Counted from the stretch's first letter, positions 45,203 through 59,435 are shown. The stretch is 64,000 nt of DNA from Dioscorea cayenensis subsp. rotundata (GCF_009730915.1 NC_052475.1:29697016-29761015); one strand, 5' to 3'. Made by a program: numbers and translations. The notes: generated from the letters alone by a model not told the origin.

Positions 45203-48200
45203 CTAGGTTACCTTGTAGCTCAGAGAACGTTCATGATGTTGCACCCAATTTGTTTCTTCAGAAGAAGATTCAGCCAATGCACGGAGGTGGTTAAGCTCTG
45301 GTAGAATGACAGAGGCCAAGCTGGGGCGGTCTCTGCGCCTGAGTTCAGCACATTTCAATGCCAGGTCTGCAAACTTCCTAGTTTCTTCCAAAGGCCAATC
45401 TGGAACACTGTGGTCAAGCACCTCCTCAAACTTGCCCCGCTCTATGGCCATCTCGACATTGTGGGCAAGCCCAACAGGGGTTGCAGCTGTGATGAGCTGC
45501 AGAAGAATGATGCCAAGGGCATAGATGTCAGATTTGATACCGAGCATGCCAGTCTTCTGGTACTCAGGGTCAATGTAGCAGAAAGTGCCAGCTGCAGCGG
45601 TCATGTGGTATTGGGTGGCAGAGTCAGAGGCAGTAGTGTGAGGAATGAGGCGGGCAAGGCCAACATCGGCGATCTTGCTGACAAAGTTGTGATCAAGAAG
45701 TATGTTTCCTGGTTTGAGATCACGGTGGACAATGGGTTCAGGCTTCGCTTGGTGGAGGAAATGGAGGCCAGTGGCAATCTCGGAGGCTATCTTGAAGCGC
45801 AAGCGCCATGGGAGTGGAGCGGTGTTAGAGAGGCAGAATAGGCGGTCCTCGAGACTGCCATTCGACATGTATTCATATACCAGACAGCCATACTCAGGGC
45901 AAGCTCCCATTAGGAGCACCATGTTTGGATGCCGAATGGAGCTTAGCACCTCCACCTGATATTAAAAGATCCAGAATCAATCATCAATGTTAGGAGGGTT
46001 TAAATTTTTCTTCTTTTCTTGTGTATGGATTGAGGATCAAGAAGAACTGAAGAATTGACTTCGAAAGAACAGTGATTAGTAAACATTACCTCCCTTTGGA
46101 ACTGTTTCATCCCTTGAGAGACATCAGAGCCAAGAATCTTTATTGCAACAGGAGTGTGATCAAGGTAGGATTTAAAAACAGGCCCGTATCCTCCCTCTCC
46201 AACCTTAAGTTCATCTGAAAAGTTACCAGTTGCCATCCTGATCTCTTCCGCGGTATATCTTCTATACCGAACATCGGAGGAGAAACAATTCAACATTTTT
46301 ATCTCCTCAGGAATCCCACGATGAGGACTTTTATCACTGGGAACACCCTTGTTAGATTCAGTCACTAACTTCCTTTCCTCTGCCAGTCCTTCATGCAATG
46401 CTTGAGGCCTTCGGTTCTCATTTGAATTTGATTTCATAGGCATATTGGCTCTTTCTCCGTTCTTGTAGTTGGACTGCATCAGTAGTTACATTTGTTAAAA
46501 CTGAGTATAAAAACTTGGTACAAAAATTGTTTGAGAAAACACCAACTATGGTAAACAACATATCTTATGTTATTTGATTCAATAATCTTAATACCTAAAA
46601 TAATAATAATAATAATAAAATAAAACTCATCTTGTCAAAGCACTTCATCTCTTAGTAAAAATGCAAATGCAAATCAAATTCACTAACATCTAAGAAAAAT
46701 GTTTAATCGAACATCGGAACACTGAATGACCATACCATCTGCTTAGGCAAAGAAGTTGGGCTTTTATGCTCTTCACTGGAAGCAGAGCCTGAATGGTTAT
46801 TATATCCACTAGAACTAGATCCACTTGACCAATAGGAATTGTCAGATTTATTTGAATCAGGGACCCTCATTTGCTCATCAAGGCGTGATTGTCGATCGAT
46901 ATCTATCCTTGGATATTTAGGTTGGCTTTCAACACTTGTTCTGCTTGGGCTTGGACATGAAGCTACACTCGGATAGAAATGGTCAAGATGCGTCTTGGAA
47001 ACTCTAGCAATGATATTTTCATTACTTTTGTTGTTATACCCAGAATCCTTAACATTCGTAGGCCTTCCTCCAAGCGACCTGATAAAAAGAAAATTCATGT
47101 AATTTAATTAATTCTTCTATTTGAAGAACTAAATCTAATATTTCTCAGGGTAATTTATATATGACATGAAACAATTATTTTCTGGAAAAGGTTATGATCA
47201 CTTTACCTAGCAGCTGGTTCGGAATGGTGTACAGCATCCGGTTCACCTGTAAGACATAAATTAAGACAATGTACCAGGTTGATAAATCTCCAAATAAAAA
47301 ATACAACTAAATCAATGAAAGAACTCATTTATATGCCGAATAATGAAAGTAGACGATGAAAGAGGCATACTTTTGATAGATAAGAATCGATTTTCAACAG
47401 CCTCAAACCCGAGTGCTGCTCTGTTTGGAGGATGGCTATTTGGATGAGTTGTCGGTCGAATAGAAGATATCTTCCCTTTTGATATAACATATATTGAACA
47501 AAAATCTGGAGCAAGTCTAGAAACAGAAAGCGGCACATCTGCTGCTTTAAATGTCCTGTTTGAGGACTATACTCGTTAAATACCATTCAACAGTCATATT
47601 AAAATCACCAAAACTTCCAAGTACCTTGCAAACACATTCCTAGCTGATGCTCCCATTACTAGTTTATCAATACTTTGCTGGCAGAGAAAATCAATAATGG
47701 CCTTTGGTATATCCGTATCTTCTAAAATCACTTCCTTGCTCTGCAACTGGATTCCCAATAAAAAAGCGAAGATAAACATAATGAAACAAGAGAAGAAGAG
47801 AACATTTTAATTGAAAAACAAAGGGAATTTCTTGAAAGAAAATCCACCAATGCATACCCCTCTTCTACTGCAGAAACATTGAAAAGGAAGAAGCAATTCT
47901 TTGGTTCGAGCATCCATCTGTTCATAAAAAGCAGCTGCAATCTCCTTATCCACTTCAGCAATTGGAACTTGGAAACCAGCTGTTTTCCACAAACCAAATA
48001 AACACATCTCATCAACAAGAAGACATTAGTAATAACTATTTAAATCAATCTCAATATCCAAATGAAACCAAATTCTATATGTACATAAGAAAAAAGGTCT
48101 TAACTTTAAGAGAACATGAATAAAAAATGAAAGAAAAACATGGATTTGGGGTCAACCAGGGGTAGGAATGGTTAAGATCTTCTTGCGAACATGGAGGAGG

Positions 48201-48370
48201 ATGAAGATTTGGCCACGCTGAATAACATGATCCGCAGCCCACTTAAGGGCATGCTGGCTATTCTTATCTGCATCAACGGCAACGGCCACAATTTCTTGCC
48301 GATCGCCACCTCCAGCCACATCCCCAATGCCATTTCCAGACCCCTTCCAATGCCCTAATCCCTTTGGCAT
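45203..48370 (-). CDS. USP-domain protein kinase (receptor-like cytoplasmic kinase IX type)
   Basis: Soluble Ser/Thr kinase with an N-terminal universal-stress-protein domain. Eight exons give 720 residues: 48157-48370, 47858-47979, 47625-47746, 47371-47555, 47207-47246, 46736-47078, 46090-46473 and 45203-45955. The USP domain (about 24-170) opens IVAVAVDADKNSQHALKWA and closes with KLVMGASARNVFAR. A Ser-rich linker follows. The kinase domain starts near 425: glycine loop GEGGYGPVF (434 on), Lys454 in VAIKIL, catalytic HRDLKPGN (D549), and DVG at 567-569 in place of DFG, which is usual in this clade. The metal-binding Asp is present, so activity is plausible. The frame stops after SLSYKVT, so the C-terminal U-box of related PUB kinases is absent. 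The substrate is unknown. Confidence 0.93.
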
Positions 48371-48873
48371 CTCAAATCAGCCTCCTTTTACCGCTTCTCT
48401 TCTCCCTTCCCTTTTTGAAAAACCCAAAAAGGGAAAAAAACCACTCCCCTTCCACAAGCCCTAGAAGGAGGGTAAATTGGAGTGCAATGGAAGGGAAGGG
48501 GAATGAGGGGAAAGAGAAGGGGGGAGAAGAAGAAGGGGATGAAAAAGGAGAAAGGGAAGTGGGAGGTCATGATCAGGGAGAGAGCAGTTAGAGTTTGAAT
48601 TGCTGAAATTAGGGTTTCTGGTTTTTTTTTTTTTTCCAACTTGTTCGGGTTGGATATGATCCACCGGGACAAAACCTAAAAACGGTCAATCGATTTCTCG
48701 CGGGACAGCATGGCGGGAAATTTGCTACAATGACGGAAATAGCCTCGAATTTCAACGGCCATAAGTGTTTCGGGTTCCCAGTGATGTTATCACTGTTCAT
48801 TTTGCTCCAAGATTAGTGCGGACGGATGTATGTGATGATGATGGCGATAAAAAGCAATAAAACATTGACATGC

Positions 48874-48909
<36 letters not shown>

Positions 48910-49918
48910 TATTATTATCTCGAGTGATTTTTTTTTTGGTTAGCTTGATGTATTTTCCATCATTCATCAGTTGCAATTTATTTTATTTATATAATATTCA
49001 TGAATAATATGTGAAGGAACGAGTGCTAATCCTCGGAACTTCCACAAAAGATACACATTTTATTGTTCACCTTTTTTTTCTTTTTTCTTTTTGAAATAAT
49101 AGAAATTAAATTTGGACATTTGTTGACTCATTAGAGGACTTTACTTTAACTAAATTAACTTAGTATTAGTTATAAGTCGTTAGGCGAAATTTGTAGAAAC
49201 CATCAAACATATCTCTGAATTTGTATTACAGATTGGGAAGACTTTGAGGAGTCTCATATAAAAACCTAGAATTGGAAAAGATCTGACACTCAATGTAATT
49301 ATTTTATACCATATTTTTTTTTAGCTCATAAATTGAGAACATTAGCTTTTCAAATAATGCATATTGGTTTTCATGCATAAAAGCTAAACACCAGCAACAC
49401 AACATTTCAACTAGTCTTGGACTAAGTTCTATCATCCACTTGATCAAAATCAAGTGAACATGAGCAAATCTAAGCCTGTTCTCAGTGAATTATTGCCCCA
49501 ACAACAGCAACAGAGCTGCTGTTGATGATATCTGTAACCTTACAAACCTAACCCTGTCCTCAGTAATTTAACTATAAAACCTACAAGCACACTCAAATTT
49601 GACGAAGACAGATATGATTAGCTGAATACACAACTGCTGGAATTCAGACCTACCAGTAAAGTACCAATGCTGAACTTCTGAAGACAAAAACCAGAATAAA
49701 AAAGAAAATGTTCTTTTCTCAAAGAACATTCTTAATCAGGAAAGAATAAGAATACAACGGCACACCAAAAATATTAGCAGTATTTAGGTCGCCCATAGTC
49801 TGATTAGGACCCAAGACCCAAACTAAAGGTTCCTCCATAGAGCAGAAGAATGTCGTGGATGTATAGGCACAGGGATGAAGAAACTTTTGAAAGTTATGTT
49901 TAGAAGCTTGCGTGTTTT
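48371..49918. other. Intergenic between kinase 5' end and PP2A-A 3' end
   Basis: Purine-rich 48420-48600 is probably the kinase 5' UTR/promoter. A (TTA)n microsatellite lies at 48873-48918. The rest is AT-rich without recognisable genes, and the PP2A-A 3' UTR occupies the right side. Confidence 0.6.
48873..48918. repeat. (TTA)n microsatellite
   Basis: About 15 ATT units with one interruption. Confidence 0.95.
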
Positions 49919-52900
49919 CTAGCTTGACATCATAACCTGGTCAGATGCCTGCAGTGCCTGTGCAGCAAAATATCTAACATCCACGTCAGCATCTTCACTG
50001 AGCTCAACCAAACATGGCCTAATACTGTTCTCCACCACCTGAAATCACGGATCAGTTCAACGGTAAGGGATAATGAATGTATGATGGATGATTTAGATTG
50101 GCAGAGTTTTTTTTATTTACTACTTACAGAATGGTCAACAATTGGAATGAGAGACTGTAACACCTTTGCAACATTAAATTTAATGTTGGGTACCCTGGCA
50201 AAACAGCACATTCCTCCTCGCTCAATATTGCAACCGAATTGAGGTAATTAAGAAAAAAAGAGAAAGAAAGAAACTGATACAAAAATGTATGCAGAAATTG
50301 GACAAGGCACTCACCTGTCCTTTGAAGCATTGATAACCACTGGCAAAAGCTTTTGGCATGTGATTTCTGAGCCCATGACCGGGGCTAGTAAAGAGATAGC
50401 ATGCAAGATGGTCATGCGATATAAATAGTGTGGATTATTGATCTTCTCCAGCACCTGGTAAAAACAACAAGATGTTATAATTGGCCAAGCGTGACATTGC
50501 TGCTAAATGCCAACAAGCAGAAGACATCCTCAACTACAAGGACCAAATATAAGTCTCTGACACAGCTCACATCCAACACTAGAAGTCATACCAGTTATCA
50601 TACATGAATTTGGTAAGGTACTAGTCAGCATATGATACTTGGAAAGAGTATGAAAAGGTAACTTGTATATAATTTTGGCCTGGTGAGAATAGCATGAAGA
50701 GAGAAGCAAGGTGGGGTGGGGGAATCATCAGTTATACATTAATCAGCAAAGAATACATAATCAATTATGACTGATAAAAAAATATTGAGTAACTAGTTTT
50801 TTACAATACCAAAAATTCTGGTAGCTGCATTGACAACCTTGCTGACTGCACTTAGACTAGGTCAATTTTGTTCTTAGAAGGGCTGATTGAATAAAGACAT
50901 CTGGTATAAGATATATTGATTTCTGGTCAACCCTTAGATTATTGGAAATGTTTAAACTTTCCAATATATTTGACAAATTATGACTAGATGTTTTGAGTTA
51001 GAGTGGAAGGCCATAAATTGAATACTCACATGTTCAGCTAAAAAGTAAATAAGCATCAATCTGCCAAGCACCAAAAGTCGGATAGTACAAATCTCAGAAA
51101 CATAAAATGATAAAGGATAAAAGCAAACCTGCGGAACTATATGCTGCATTGCCCATTCAGGGCCAAATTCTTCTGCGAGACGCTTTAAGTTATTTGCAGC
51201 TGCATCACGAATTGAGAAAACCTGTATGATAATCATCCATTCCATGTTAATTTACTTAAAGGTTAGTTAAGGATATTAATTTGTTGTTCATCTTTATTCA
51301 AGGAAAATCGAAAGGTGACTTCATTTGATAAATTATAAAGTGGCATGTAAACAGAGAGATTGGTTGGTCAAGTAAAAGCATGCTAAGGCATAATTAATCA
51401 TCCACTGTTGCCAAGAAAAACCCAAGAAATTTTTGAGGGGCAATCTAATGCGTAATCAGAAGAAATTTGCAATAGAAACACAGAAGTCAAGGACTAAAAC
51501 AGCCATTTCAACAGAAAAGCAATATGTAAATAATATAAGCTAGGTGTCATGTGCAAATGACTAAACTGCTCACAGGAATTTTAAAATTCAACTCTATATA
51601 ATGCATCTGTTATTATGAGGCTAGAACACCTAAAAGGTCCTTTATATATGTCAGGAATTAATAGAAAACAGCTCAACCTTGACAAGAAATAACAGGCTAG
51701 CATTTAGACAGGAGAGTGCATTACAACATCCCCTAGTCATATTTTATTACTTCAGAGAGGGCTTAGGAATACCTTGTCTTCCAACCACTGCATGCATAGA
51801 GCACCAAGTTTGTCATCGAAAAAGCCCATGCCTAACTGACTAGCCAATAAGGGGATATATTCAATTATGGCCAGTCGGACCCTCCAATGCCTATCCTCTG
51901 CAAGCTCAACAATGGCTGGCAAAAGTGACTGGGAAAGCAAATCAATCCCAATAACCTGCAAGATCACAGAAATCATAGATAGAATTGAAGAAATATTATG
52001 TCATGGTAACTGAAATAGCTTACCACACTGCCATGTAAAACCTGTTTATTCAGCTTAGTCCTGATAAATATTTTCTGAGACTTGCTTGAATTATTATTTG
52101 ACAAATAGAACCTCAAATACCACTGAAGATCTTACATATTCTCCATTAATCAATTGGCAAATAGCAATAGTCAAACAACAAGAAACAAGATTGCAAAAGA
52201 TGCCCACCTGATTTACTTGATCAAGTTTGCTAATAATGTTCAGTCGAACATCTGGAAATTCATCCTTCAGTAATGAGAGAAAAATGGGTAGTAATTGTTC
52301 AATGGTTGCCTCCTATATAAACCAAAAACTTTGTTAGCTTGCTCATGCAAGATAATGAAACACATTTAATTATAATTAATGCTGAATAATAAAACCTAAA
52401 AGGAGAGCACATATTGTTAGATAAAACTTTTAGAAGATTCGGACTTCCATATTTACATAACAATTTTCCAATTACTGCCAGAAAAATGGGTGAATTAAAT
52501 CTGTAGTAACATAAAAACTTCAAAACATGGCCGCTAAATTGTTTGAATGTGAAAATTGCAACAAGAAAGTGCCAACAGCCTCGCATAAAACTCTTATGAC
52601 AATGCGCAAATGTTCATTATTTCCCCCTTTATTTTTGTGGAAAAACATCATGTGCATGCAGCATGCTCATACCTTTCCCAAGACAGGTGCCATACCCATA
52701 ATTACAGAGGCCAAAGCTGAACGCACATGCTGGGAAGAATCTGAAGACAATTCCTGGAAATGACAGTATGATAAGGTCACGTAAAGAGAGAACCTAAAAG
52801 CAGCACAAATATTAACATATCCAAAGAAAAACCAAAGAAAGGCTAAAAATCATACAGCGGTGAAGATGTACCTTCACACAAGGAAGAATGTGCTGGATTG

Positions 52901-55519
52901 CAAGTTGTGGATTCAAGATGCGGCAGAACTTTGTCACCTTGCCAGCAGCAGCTATACGCACTTCAGCCTCATTGTCACGAAGAAGCCGTACATATGCAGG
53001 GACCAGATCCGATCTTAATATAGAATTAGAGTTTCAAAATAAGAATCATTCAAAATCACATCCTAATGGATGTTGGATCAATGATATTTATTGAAGTTTA
53101 AGAACAGAAAACTCCGGTAAAGAACAAGAGATGGATTAACTTAGATCAGCACATACATAAATGCCAGTGAAGGACGTGTAGAAAACAATTATGCAAACAG
53201 CAAACAGGTACGCCTCTCCCAGGTAAAGTTATCTATAAATAGAAAGAAACAAATTACCTAGTAGGCTCTGGGCCAACAGCTTCACAAAGTTCATACAGCT
53301 GATTTGCAACCATATAGCGAACTCGCCAAGATTTATCCTAATCATGAAAAGGAAGTAAATCAAAGAGAGAACACCCTTAAAATCCTCACAAGGACGTAAA
53401 ATAACTCCAAAATTATTAAATTAAGACATTAAAAAAAACAAACACTTTCTTCTAAAAAGCACCATAAATTAGCAATTGGATAAAAACAATTCCTAACTAG
53501 CAATTAGACAGAAACAACACCTGTAACAAATTAATGAGGCTAGCATTAAGTATACCTGGGAGAAATTAACAATAACCGGGAGGATATGGGCTACACAATC
53601 CTGGGGTTCCAGCAATTTTCCAAGAGCTGCACAGCCCTCAACAGCCAACAGCCGGACTGAATCTTGATCTGGCAAATAAAAACACCAACATAATGCACCA
53701 ATATAAATTGGAAGTGGATATGATCATCATGTGACCACAATTAATCTACGAGTACAATTGGTAATTTAATCTACCACAGTGCGAAGTGTACAGCTACAAG
53801 GTCAAGAGAATCATTTGTGAAGCAACTGTTATAATGTCACTTATGCTGCTTCAAACATATTTGATCAACAAGAAATGCTTTCCCCAGTAAATATGATCAG
53901 GACAATGACGGGTTCTTAAGTCAACTCTGGCAAGAAGACAAGCAGAATGAAGATGAAGATGCAGAAAATTGTCATGCTTCATATGCACGAATGTACCAAA
54001 TTTAGATTTCTGGCCATGTTACTCTCAGCTTATGCAATGCACTTGGAAATTCATACAAATAAAATGGTGTAGCATAGTTCAATAAATAATTGAATAGAGT
54101 AGCAATTGCAATAAAGTGAACTGACAAAATAAATATGGTTAACAAGCAAATGATGGTCAAAAGATGCTTAGATGGAAGCATATAAGCAATAATCAAATAT
54201 TACAGACAACCAACTTAGATACAAATTGCAAAAGAAAAACAAATGATCATACGTACATACCATCTTGTGTTAGATCCTCAAATATTGACATGATGTCTGT
54301 TTTCAGATGGCTCTGTTCAACCGTAGCAGCAAATTTACCAAGATTCGATGCTGCAGACCTTCTTACCATAGGCATGTCATCTTGACACAATTGGCCATAG
54401 ATAGACCTTAGATCTGCCTTCAACAGCTCAGGTGCACTTGGATAAGCAATATGAAAGAGCCCACAGGATGAAACACGAGCAGTAAACCACTCACCAGCAG
54501 CCAGTCTCTAGAGACAATAATCAAGAGCGTGAGGTAATACTTTAGTCTTCATGAGACTCAGCAAATTCATAACATGAAAAGACCGAGCAAATGCGTTGAA
54601 AGAATGAAAACCAATAACCGAACCAAAAATTATATAATCTATATCTATATTTGGAGTAATGATCATGCACCCTGTGTCAGATAGGCTGCTGTAAAAATAG
54701 CTCGATTTACTTCCATCTTTTATTTTTTAGATTTTTTTTTTCTTGAAGCGCCCTATGTCATTGTATTTCATATACAACTGAAATTGAAAACCATCAAGTC
54801 TTTCAAGTCAAGTCAAGTGAGGGACTGCATTAAATTACAATTTATATTTAAAACAAGATAAATAGTTTCATCAAACAAATATGAAAACTATTCCGGTGGC
54901 ATGTGGCAATTAAGACCACAAATAGAAGCTACAGACGGGTGAGTGATGAAAATAAGCAATAAGCAGAAATTCATCTCCTATCATATTTTGCATGAATTCA
55001 TTAACAACAAATTGCATGCCTAGCTGCCCATAAGTACCATATTTATAGGGAAGTTATGAACTATACACTAAACATCTAATCAAAAGAGCCTAAATTTTGT
55101 GTATGAAAATAAAAGGAATGTATTACCTTGACTAGAGGTATGAACCACTCTACCAAATCAGCTTCCCTCATTTGTGCCCCAATTCGACATAGTGATTCAA
55201 CAGCCTTGTCTCTAACACAGGTTTCTTCAACTGTGCATAGAGTCTCCAATGGTGGTAGCAAAACATGGGCATATTCAACTCCCCCAACATAAGGAATAAA
55301 AACGCCTAACTCTTCCGCCATGGCAAGAAGCACCTCGTCGTCGTCATCATTGTTTTCACTAAGAAAAGGTATCAATTCTTTTCTAGTCCTTTCCTCACCA
55401 AGTGCTCTGGCAATTGTAGAAAGCCTTCTAATGGAGTTTAACCGCAGCTGAATATCTTCATTTTTCAACTCGTCTATCAATATAGCAATTGGATATAGCG
55501 GCTCATCAATCATAGCCAT
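49919..55519 (-). CDS. PP2AA: Protein phosphatase 2A 65-kDa regulatory (scaffold) subunit A
   Basis: HEAT-repeat scaffold that holds the catalytic C and variable B subunits of PP2A. In plants it affects auxin transport and hormone signalling (RCN1 family). Twelve exons give 587 residues, exactly the family length: 55127-55519, 54261-54507, 53556-53668, 53258-53337, 52872-53013, 52673-52753, 52208-52312, 51773-51955, 51129-51221, 50315-50454, 50128-50194 and 49919-50038, all GT-AG. The N-terminus is [20 protein letters not shown] and the C-terminus [24 protein letters not shown] helices show the expected D-x-x-W/S-x-V-R signatures, such as [42 protein letters not shown] and [14 protein letters not shown]. 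Several exons hold roughly one HEAT unit. A 1037-bp intron lies in the 5' UTR. The assignment within the A1/A2/A3 paralogues is not made. Confidence 0.97.
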
Positions 55520-56715
55520 TGCACTTTACTAATCCGTTGCAGCTGAAAAAAGATGAGAGAGAGAGAGAGATCCCCAATAAGCACAAATAATGTATTCAAG
55601 CACCAAACTAATAAATGATAATCAGAAGAGCATCACCAGTGGAAACCAAGCTTATTCAACAAATAAATAAAAATAAATAAATTCTCATAACAGACCAATG
55701 TCATGGTTAATTCAAAAGAAAAGATGCAAGTCCAGAACATGGCTAGAGAACAGATGCAACATGATTAAACATAAGAGAAGAATATAACAACAATAATCTC
55801 ATTATTTCAGCAGATGACATGCATAATTTAATCTATGAATGATCATAAATGTATGATTGATAAAGAACTGTATCACAAAGTGAGGTGAAAGCCATGCTAA
55901 TATTGGACAAGACATGTTTCAAATAAATAAACAAAAGAACAAACATTGCATCCCTATTCCTATCCCTATCCCTATCCCTATCACAATCATAGCTTGCCAC
56001 AATAAAAGAAAAATATAACCTTGCCCAGTGTATATCTACTTTCTTTTTTCCATGGCTCATATACAATATTCAGGTATTTGCATAATAATGTCCATGTACA
56101 ATATAACTCATCAATTTACGCTCAAAGAACCATTTAAATGATGCCATTCAAAGCCATCAATTGATCAAAATAACTATAAATCTAGATCCCCAACACCCAT
56201 CTTTCTATCAGCAGCATAAGAAATAATTTCAAACAACCGTCACTGCAATCAGACTTCAAAATTATTCCCCAGGCCGAATAACATAAGCACAGAATCAAAA
56301 CCCAACAACTGAACAACCGCCTGAGGGACTAAAAACCAGAAACCAAATTCTGGACGCACAACACCGCATCGATCAATCCAATGTCCAGATTCACAGAAAA
56401 CCAAGATCACAGCATCAATACCTTGAGATCGTGAGTCAAAGCACACTAAACCCTCGAAAACTACTCAAAATAGAAGAAAATTCAAGAAATAAAACAACAA
56501 AGAACCAGATCTGATACAAAACCCTAGATCTGAGAAATGGGGAGATAACAACTCGATCTGATACGAAGAAGAGAAGTACCGCGCCGTGAGATCACCAAGG
56601 ACGGACGGAGGAAGCCCGCAAGGAACGGCGAAGAAGGCGATGGAGCGAGAGAAAAGGACGAGGTCTCGAGAGAACAAGAGCTCGAAATGCGAAGGAGAGA
56701 ACGACGAAGGGGAAC
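55520..56715 (-). other. PP2A-A 5' UTR with a 1037-bp intron
   Basis: The start codon is preceded by 23 UTR bases and then a clear acceptor (CTTTTTTCAG at about 55543-55552). A GTACTT donor (56574-56579) follows a GC-rich leader upstream at 56580-56715. The intron holds a (CCCTAT)n-like hexamer run near 55951-55982. Leader introns are common in plant PP2A-A genes; transcript evidence is lacking here. Confidence 0.65.
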
Positions 56716-57467
56716 CCCGTCAGACTAATGAGTCATAAACTCGGTTTTTTTTAGGAAGACAACTCGGTTCGTCTTCGAACCGGGAAATTTTGTAGGTAAA
56801 CCCTTGCAAAATAGTCTAATTGCATAGAATTGTAACTTTGCATACATATCCTTGCTTAAATTGTACTCAATAGTCTCCTTGATTTTTAATTTTTTTTAAT
56901 AACAAATATTTTGACAGTAAAATTGGGATGAAAGATGAACATAAATGGAATTTTTAAGAAAAAACTATTAACTTTTGATCTTGCAATATATTTATAAATA
57001 CTAACATTTTTGGTGATATATATAGATTAATATAAAGTTTAATTTTTTTTTTTTAAATTGTATATAATTCTCTAAAATATATGTCATTCACAGATAGTAG
57101 AGCTCTCATGAAGAGTTTATTTTTATCAATCAAAGAGAACTGTCAATTGCTATGCGCTCTTATCTTTTAAGAGAGAAGGGAATCAAATCCATATTTTATG
57201 ATAAATAAGAGACCGAAGTGTTTTTTGGGCAAAAATTTTTTGGCATTCTCCTCTGTTATTTTTTAGTTATCAATTTTATTTAATTCACATCGATTAAGAA
57301 AAATTGATTAAAAGTAGTTGGTTACCTATATTTTATAAAATGTAAATTTAGAAAAAAAAAAATTAATGTTGCACAAAATTTCTAATGTGACAAATAAAAA
57401 AAAAACACAGCAGAGCTCTAAAATATGACAAGTAAAAAGAAACTTAAGGAGTATTATTTATTTTTGT
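56716..57467. other. Intergenic, PP2A-A promoter side
   Basis: Mostly AT-rich sequence between the PP2A-A leader and the left end of the large MULE. No gene seen. Confidence 0.55.
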
Positions 57468-58204
57468 GGAAATTGCCAAAAAAACCCTTTAAGTTTGTAA
57501 AATTGCCAAAAACACCCCATTAGTTTTGCAATCCCCAAAATCCCCCTCCTTTTAAACTCTATGTTTTTCAAACCCCCAAACCCCTAGAATCGGATGTGAA
57601 CTGGAGTGAGTTTCAAATTTTTTTGGACTGAAAATGCCCTTGCATGGGGAGTCGTGGTCGCAGCCCATCTCGGCGATTTGAGAGGAAGTGGGCGGTTTTC
57701 CGTAGGGGTAACCCCGAGAGGCTAATTTATTGGAGCCGCTTTAATTGCTTTTTCTCAACTCACGCCTTCGACTTTTCCATTTCGAGTCGCCTCCCAAGTT
57801 GTCTCTACGTCGAAGCCTCCTGAATCAGCATTTCATCGCCTTTTCCCTTTCCACCCAGATCTCGAAGGAGAAGTCCCCCATGCAACTAGTTGGCATTTCA
57901 TCAATTTGAAATCTAAGGTATTGAGTATGGTTTTTATGTTAACCTGCTCGCTACTAAAGAAAGATTTTTTTCGGTTTTGTTTTGTGCTCCCTGCTTTTTG
58001 TTGGAAGATATCGAAAGTCCGCAGGGGATTTCTACTGGGGTTTTGTTAGTCTCTGAGGGAGATTTCTACTCGGGGTTTTGTTTTGTTTTCAGTTTTCGTA
58101 TGTATACACTATCGAATTAGTTTTTTTCGATTGTTATGATTTGTGTAATATTTATAATGTACATTTCCCGCTTTCGCTTTGATATGGTTGCAGCTTTTAC
58201 AAAA

Positions 58205-58380
58205 CGAGGTTGACGCTTAAGAAATGAGATGTTACAGCTTTTAACATTTGTTGTCCCCTGCTTTAAGTATTCTCGCCTCTGCTTTAACAAAATGGGTCTC
58301 TGCTTTAACATTTTTATATCTCTGCTTTAATAACCGAGAGTTTACCGCTTAAAACCTTATATTTCCGCTTAAACTTTTTG
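58205..58380 (+). repeat. 21-nt periodic CTTTAA array 1
   Basis: Cores of GCTTTAA or CGCTTAA start at 58261, 58282, 58303, 58325, 58348 and 58368 (steps 21, 21, 22, 23, 20), with looser copies before. It lies just upstream of the first DUF1985 coding block, in its sense orientation. Confidence 0.85.
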
Positions 58381-59254
58381 TCAATACCGCATGTTGAATG
58401 TGTTGTTATTGTCAGCAGCTTGTGATTATGGCGGTCAACCTAGTTAACGGCCGATGCTATTTGACACCCAGTAGTGGAGACTTTAGTCGAATTGAAAAAA
58501 ATAACACGACCCTCGACATCGGGAGATTATTCGACTGACACCGTCTTGCAGCTGCTCATCGAGCTAGAAGCTATATACCAAGAGAGAGCCCTTCTTGATT
58601 CTCTTTTGCAAAGGTACGATGGTCGCACCAATAAATTCAGGATCGGGAAAGCCTCGCCGAAGCTTTCAGACCTCAAGATGTGGCCCTCGTGCTTGGTCTG
58701 CGTTGCGATGGCGACGCAGCTGGTCTTTCGTAAGAAGAAAACCAGTCGCGTCAAGGGCGGTATCTATCAAAGACTCTACGAGACACGGAGACTCCATCAA
58801 GAGCACTCGTCGCAACTTGTTCGACGGAGGGAGAAGAAGATAATTTCGTCAAACTCCCCGATGGTGTACCTCATGGGGACGATCCCTCTTCCCAAATACA
58901 TCATGCCTCGGTTCGAACTCGGATCGCTGATTACGCCGATGATCTACCGACCCATGGGGCGATCACGCACGGGCGCAGGGCGACGCATCAAGTGGCTTAT
59001 GGAGGATATTCCACAGCACTGCCCGAGTGCAAGATAGATGCGTCGGGAAGAAGACCAACACAGTGGTACATTAAGGGTTGCTCTGGCGCGCTTAACGTCC
59101 GGTTTTACGAGATGACCGGAACGGGGAAGAAAGTCCGCTTCTGCAAGATCCCAAGGATGTTGTGCTACTAATGAAAGTACTTACCCGAAGCAAGCGACGG
59201 TGAGAAACGAGCTTGTCATCGCTCGATGGAAAAAGAGGTAATAAATCATGGACA

Positions 59255-59435
59255 ATGTTTAACATAAGTCTTTAACGCTTTAAACATTTTATTTAGCGCT
59301 TTAACTTTAGTATTTACCGCTTTAACTCTTATTCATACTGGGTTTAAATATTTTGTTCTCCGCTTTAATTATATTCTATAACGCTTTAAATATATAAATA
59401 CCTGCTTTAAATATAGTTTTTTTATAGTTTAAAAT
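59255..59435 (+). repeat. 21-nt periodic CTTTAA array 2
   Basis: TTTAA cores start at 59279, 59300, 59321, 59343, 59364, 59385, 59406 and 59428 (steps 21, 21, 22, 21, 21, 21, 22), most within a CGCTTTAA(A/C) context. Two extra cores precede at 59258 and 59271. Lies between ULP1-gene coding blocks 1 and 2. Confidence 0.92.

Noticed and set aside
55951-55982. Interstitial telomere repeat
   Set aside because: The unit is CCCTAT, not the plant CCCTAAA, and is very short.
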